DNA of 6,786 nucleotides from an uncultured Oscillibacter sp. (lineage in GTDB: Bacteria > Bacillota > Clostridia > Oscillospirales > Oscillospiraceae), in assembly GCA_947245315.1 (NCBI GenBank), contig CAMXNV010000122.1, forward strand, positions 1 through 6,786, given 5' to 3'. A program made the position numbers and the translations under genes. Numbering within the stretch: the first letter of the stretch is position 1; every line of letters begins with the position of its first letter. Under the pieces are notes generated by a model that was not told the DNA's origin, did not search any database, and saw only the letters and a list, made by a program, of their open reading frames with translations. Positions 4,292 to 6,786 of the stretch are shown piece after piece.

Positions 4292-6704
4292 GCATCTGCC
4301 CGGGGAAGCGGCGGGGCGCCGCCCGGGAGAACAGGGGGACCCCCTGGTGCCCGCCGTGAGGGCGGCCTCCCCGGGCGGGCGGGTCAAGGCCCTGGCGGGC
4401 TTCCTGGCCTTCGTCCTGGGGGCGACCCTGGTCCTCTCCAGCCTGGGGGCCGTGGGGAACCGGATCGCCTGGGAGCGGGACCCCTCGCCCCGCTGGGCGG
4501 ACGACTGGCAGGAGACGGACGCCTTCCGGGATGAGATTTCCCGCTATCTCCGGGAGTTTCTGAGCATCGCCGCCGGAGGGCGGGTGGACTTTTACCGGGA
4601 GGGCTACTGGGAGGACCACGGAGGAACCTATGTGGTCCGGCAGGAGGCCATCCGCTCCTGGTGGGGCTACGGCGAGGCCATCGCGGAGGCGCTGCCGGGG
4701 GACCCGGCCACCGAATACGAGGACAGCTTTTACAGCTCCGGTCCCGTGCCGCCCGACTCCTCCGACTCCGATCCGGCGGAGCCCGAGGAGGCGCCGGACG
4801 CGGCCTATCGGGAGGACAAGAACGTCCTCTACTTCATCCGAACGGGAAAGGAAGGGAAGGTCTACAGCAACGCGGACGGCGATCTGGACGGGCTCCAGGC
4901 CCGGTCCGTGGAGGGATACAACTTTTATCTCCAGTTCCTGGACGGCAAGGTTTCCGTCTTCAAGGACGGCCAGAGCCTGGACGTGTACGGAAACGGCCTG
5001 TACACCGGCGAGTCCCAGTGGTTCGTCCCCGGCTACGACAACTTCCCCGTCAGCGAGGACCTGAAGGGCGTCACCGTCTGCATGGCCGTCCGGCAGACGC
5101 CGGTCCGGTACTACCAGGTCAACTACAAGACCTCCGGCGTCCGGTACAACAGCAGCTTCTACAACATCGCCCGGCAGGTCAACGAGAGCTGGGCCTTCTA
5201 CCGGACTCAGCTCTGGGTCTTCATCGCCGGTGTCTGGGGCCTGGTGGTCTGGTTCCTCCTGCGGAAATCCGCAGAGGCGGTGAACCGGAAAATCGCCGCC
5301 TGGACGGTCCATGTCTGGACGGAGGTCCGGTTCCTGGCAACGGCGCTCTGCGCCCTGTGGGCCTTCCTGCCGGGCTTTGTCCAGTCGGACTCCATCTATG
5401 AGCTTCTCTACTACGGCTGGGAGTGGGACAGCGGATACTCCTTCGCCGCCTGGGGCCAGGCGGTGCTGCGGCTGGCCCTGGGCAACATCCCCGGCCTGAT
5501 CGCCCTATTCTGGCTCATCTGGCTGCTGCGCAACGACCACAGATACAACCCCAAGGGGTCCCGGAGGTCCCTGCTCCGCCCCTTTCTGGGAAGGGTGCGG
5601 GCCCTCTTCCGCTTCCTGCGGGCCAAGGACCTAGAGCGCCCCGTGGAGAAGCGCCTCCGCCGGAACCAGGCCGCGGGGCTGCTGGCCCTGGGCATCCTGG
5701 CCCTGGCGGAGCTGGTGAACCTGTACGCGCTGATTTACGACATGTTCTTCTCCGGGGTCATGTTCTACGTGGACAGCGTGATGCTCTTCTTCCAGCTCCC
5801 CCTGGCCATCCTGGGCATTCCCCTGTTCCTGGCCCTGTTCCGGGCTTGGCGGAGCCGGGGGCTGGCGAAGGACGTGGCCGCCCTGGCGGACCAGGTGGAG
5901 GCCGTCCGGGCGGGGGACCTGGAGAAGCCCCTGGTCCTCCCCGAGGACGGGGACCTGCGCCGGACGGCGGACTCCCTGAACGACATCCAGGCGGGCATGC
6001 GGGCGGCCCTGGCGGAGCAGACCCGGAGCGAGCGCATGAAGGTGGAGCTGGTGAGCAACGTGTCCCACGATCTCAAGACGCCCCTGACCTCCATTCTCTC
6101 CTACGCGGAGCTTCTCCGGCAGGAGGAGCTGCCCCCGGCGGCGGCGGACTACGCCCGGGTCATCGACGAGAAGGCCCAGCGGCTGAAGACCATGGTGGAG
6201 GACGTCTTTGAGGTCAGCAAGGCGGCGGCGGACCAGCTCCCGGTACACCTGGAGCGGCTGGACCTCAACAAGCTGCTGCGCCAGACCCTGGCGGACCTGG
6301 ACGGGCCCATCCAGGCCAGCGCCCTGACCTTCAAGGTGGAGCTCCCGGCGGAGCCGGTGATGATCGTGGCCGACGGACGGCGGCTGTACCGGGTGTTCCA
6401 GAATCTCATAGACAATGCCCTGCGCTACGCCCTGGAGGGCAGCCGGGTGTACCTGAGCCTCAAGCCCATCGAGGAGGCCCGCCGGGCGGAGGTCAGCGTC
6501 CGGAACACCAGCCGGAGCGAGCTGCCGGAGGGGGTGGATTTCACGGCGCGGTTTGTCCGGGGGGACGCCAGCCGGACGGACGGCGGCAGCGGCCTGGGGC
6601 TGAGCATCGCCAGCTCCTTCACGGAGGCCTGCGGGGGGAGCTTCCGGGTGGAGACTTTGGCGGATCTGTTTACGGCGATTGTGAGTTTTCCGACGGTGGA
6701 ATAG
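4263..6704 (+). CDS. Multi-pass sensor histidine kinase with large extracytoplasmic domain
   Basis: This is the predicted kinase partner of the upstream regulator (813 residues). It has a hydrophobic segment at about 43-65 and an extracytoplasmic domain at about 66-315 of no recognised fold, with a Pro/Ser/acidic stretch (158-184). Five more membrane segments follow (about 316-333, 357-373, 400-422, 470-492, 505-527). A HAMP-like linker (528-585) leads to the dimerisation domain with H-box NVSHDLKTPLTS (His602). The ATPase domain has N-box FQNLIDNALRYA (Asn714, Asn718) and GSGLGLSIA (775-783). The usual DxGxG box is absent; VSVRNTS and then ARFVRGDASR stand in its place. I recall the same pattern in some other Firmicute kinases, so it need not mean inactivity. 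TTG 4263 overlaps the regulator gene by 29 bp and has AAGGTGG (4247-4253) 9 nt upstream. GTG at 4347 is an alternative, removing 28 residues ahead of the first membrane segment. The signal is unknown. Confidence 0.93.
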   Translation: MDTKWNSTDKHLPGEAAGRRPGEQGDPLVPAVRAASPGGRVKALAGFLAFVLGATLVLSSLGAVGNRIAWERDPSPRWADDWQETDAFRDEISRYLREFLSIAAGGRVDFYREGYWEDHGGTYVVRQEAIRSWWGYGEAIAEALPGDPATEYEDSFYSSGPVPPDSSDSDPAEPEEAPDAAYREDKNVLYFIRTGKEGKVYSNADGDLDGLQARSVEGYNFYLQFLDGKVSVFKDGQSLDVYGNGLYTGESQWFVPGYDNFPVSEDLKGVTVCMAVRQTPVRYYQVNYKTSGVRYNSSFYNIARQVNESWAFYRTQLWVFIAGVWGLVVWFLLRKSAEAVNRKIAAWTVHVWTEVRFLATALCALWAFLPGFVQSDSIYELLYYGWEWDSGYSFAAWGQAVLRLALGNIPGLIALFWLIWLLRNDHRYNPKGSRRSLLRPFLGRVRALFRFLRAKDLERPVEKRLRRNQAAGLLALGILALAELVNLYALIYDMFFSGVMFYVDSVMLFFQLPLAILGIPLFLALFRAWRSRGLAKDVAALADQVEAVRAGDLEKPLVLPEDGDLRRTADSLNDIQAGMRAALAEQTRSERMKVELVSNVSHDLKTPLTSILSYAELLRQEELPPAAADYARVIDEKAQRLKTMVEDVFEVSKAAADQLPVHLERLDLNKLLRQTLADLDGPIQASALTFKVELPAEPVMIVADGRRLYRVFQNLIDNALRYALEGSRVYLSLKPIEEARRAEVSVRNTSRSELPEGVDFTARFVRGDASRTDGGSGLGLSIASSFTEACGGSFRVETLADLFTAIVSFPTVE

Positions 6705-6786
6705 CTCTCCCAGCGGGGGAGGGGGCTTGATCTCGCCCTTGCGGGCGGGGAGGCCAGGCAACCAGCGATGGCTGGTGCAATGCACC
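6705..6786. repeat. Tail region with three small hairpins
   Basis: After the kinase stop codon there are three short palindromes in a row. CTCCC (6707-6711) pairs with GGGAG (6717-6721). CGCCC (6734-6738) pairs with GGGCG (6743-6747). ACCAGC (6761-6766) pairs with GCTGGT (6771-6776). None has a U-tract, so an intrinsic terminator is not evident. It may be the start of another intergenic repeat cut by the window edge. Confidence 0.35.

Noticed and set aside
3530..4387. 285-codon minus-strand frame opposite the response regulator
   Set aside because: The plus strand carries an unmistakable receiver and winged-helix domain.
4245..5312. 355-codon minus-strand frame opposite the kinase sensor domain
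   Set aside because: Shadow of the kinase gene, with no domain, start signal or promoter.
5631..6785. 384-codon minus-strand frame opposite the kinase gene
   Set aside because: Gly/Pro/Leu/Arg/His-rich composition typical of the antisense of GC-rich coding DNA; the plus strand encodes a clear kinase core here.

Overview
The window looks like chromosomal DNA from a GC-rich Firmicute of the gut Oscillospiraceae type (Flavonifractor / Pseudoflavonifractor / Lawsonibacter-like). This is an inference from the high GC, AGGAG-type ribosome binding sites, a Gram-positive style lipoprotein, sigma-A type promoters and GC-rich palindromic intergenic repeats. No marker gene fixes the taxon.

Layout. Positions 1-146 hold copy A of a palindromic intergenic repeat. 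It runs into the 3' end of a small, AT-richer XRE-type regulator gene on the minus strand (142-378). A divergent promoter region (379-487) leads to an unrecognised 82-residue protein (488-736, +). A near-consensus promoter (786-814) then drives a 295-residue radical SAM protein (879-1766, +), which ends in a strong hairpin terminator (1774-1803) that may serve both strands. Convergent to it is a minus-strand gene for a lipid-anchored subtilisin-family (S8) protein (1836-3044). A 545-bp intergenic region follows. It holds the S8 promoter, copy B of the repeat with extra hairpins (3148-3391), a constitutive-looking promoter (3449-3477) and a second, operator-bearing promoter (3505-3561). The last two genes are an OmpR/VanR-type response regulator (3590-4291) and an overlapping histidine kinase (4263-6704) with six predicted membrane segments and a roughly 250-residue extracytoplasmic domain I do not recognise.

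How it works together. The main discovery is a shared regulatory module. The promoters of the S8 lipoprotein gene (minus strand) and of the two-component operon (plus strand) carry the same arrangement: three copies of an 8-mer, consensus TCGTAAGA, starting at offsets 0, 11 and 34, followed 6 bp later by an extended -10 element. The spacing is identical in both promoters. The simplest reading is that the response regulator controls its own operon and the divergent secreted protease-like protein, so the three genes would form one envelope sensing and response unit. The regulatory link is inferred from the DNA, not proven.

A second notable signal is in the repeat. Copies A and B align without gaps over 143 bp (126 identical by hand count). 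All six differences that fall inside hairpin stems form three compensatory base-pair changes, so the folded structure appears to be under selection.
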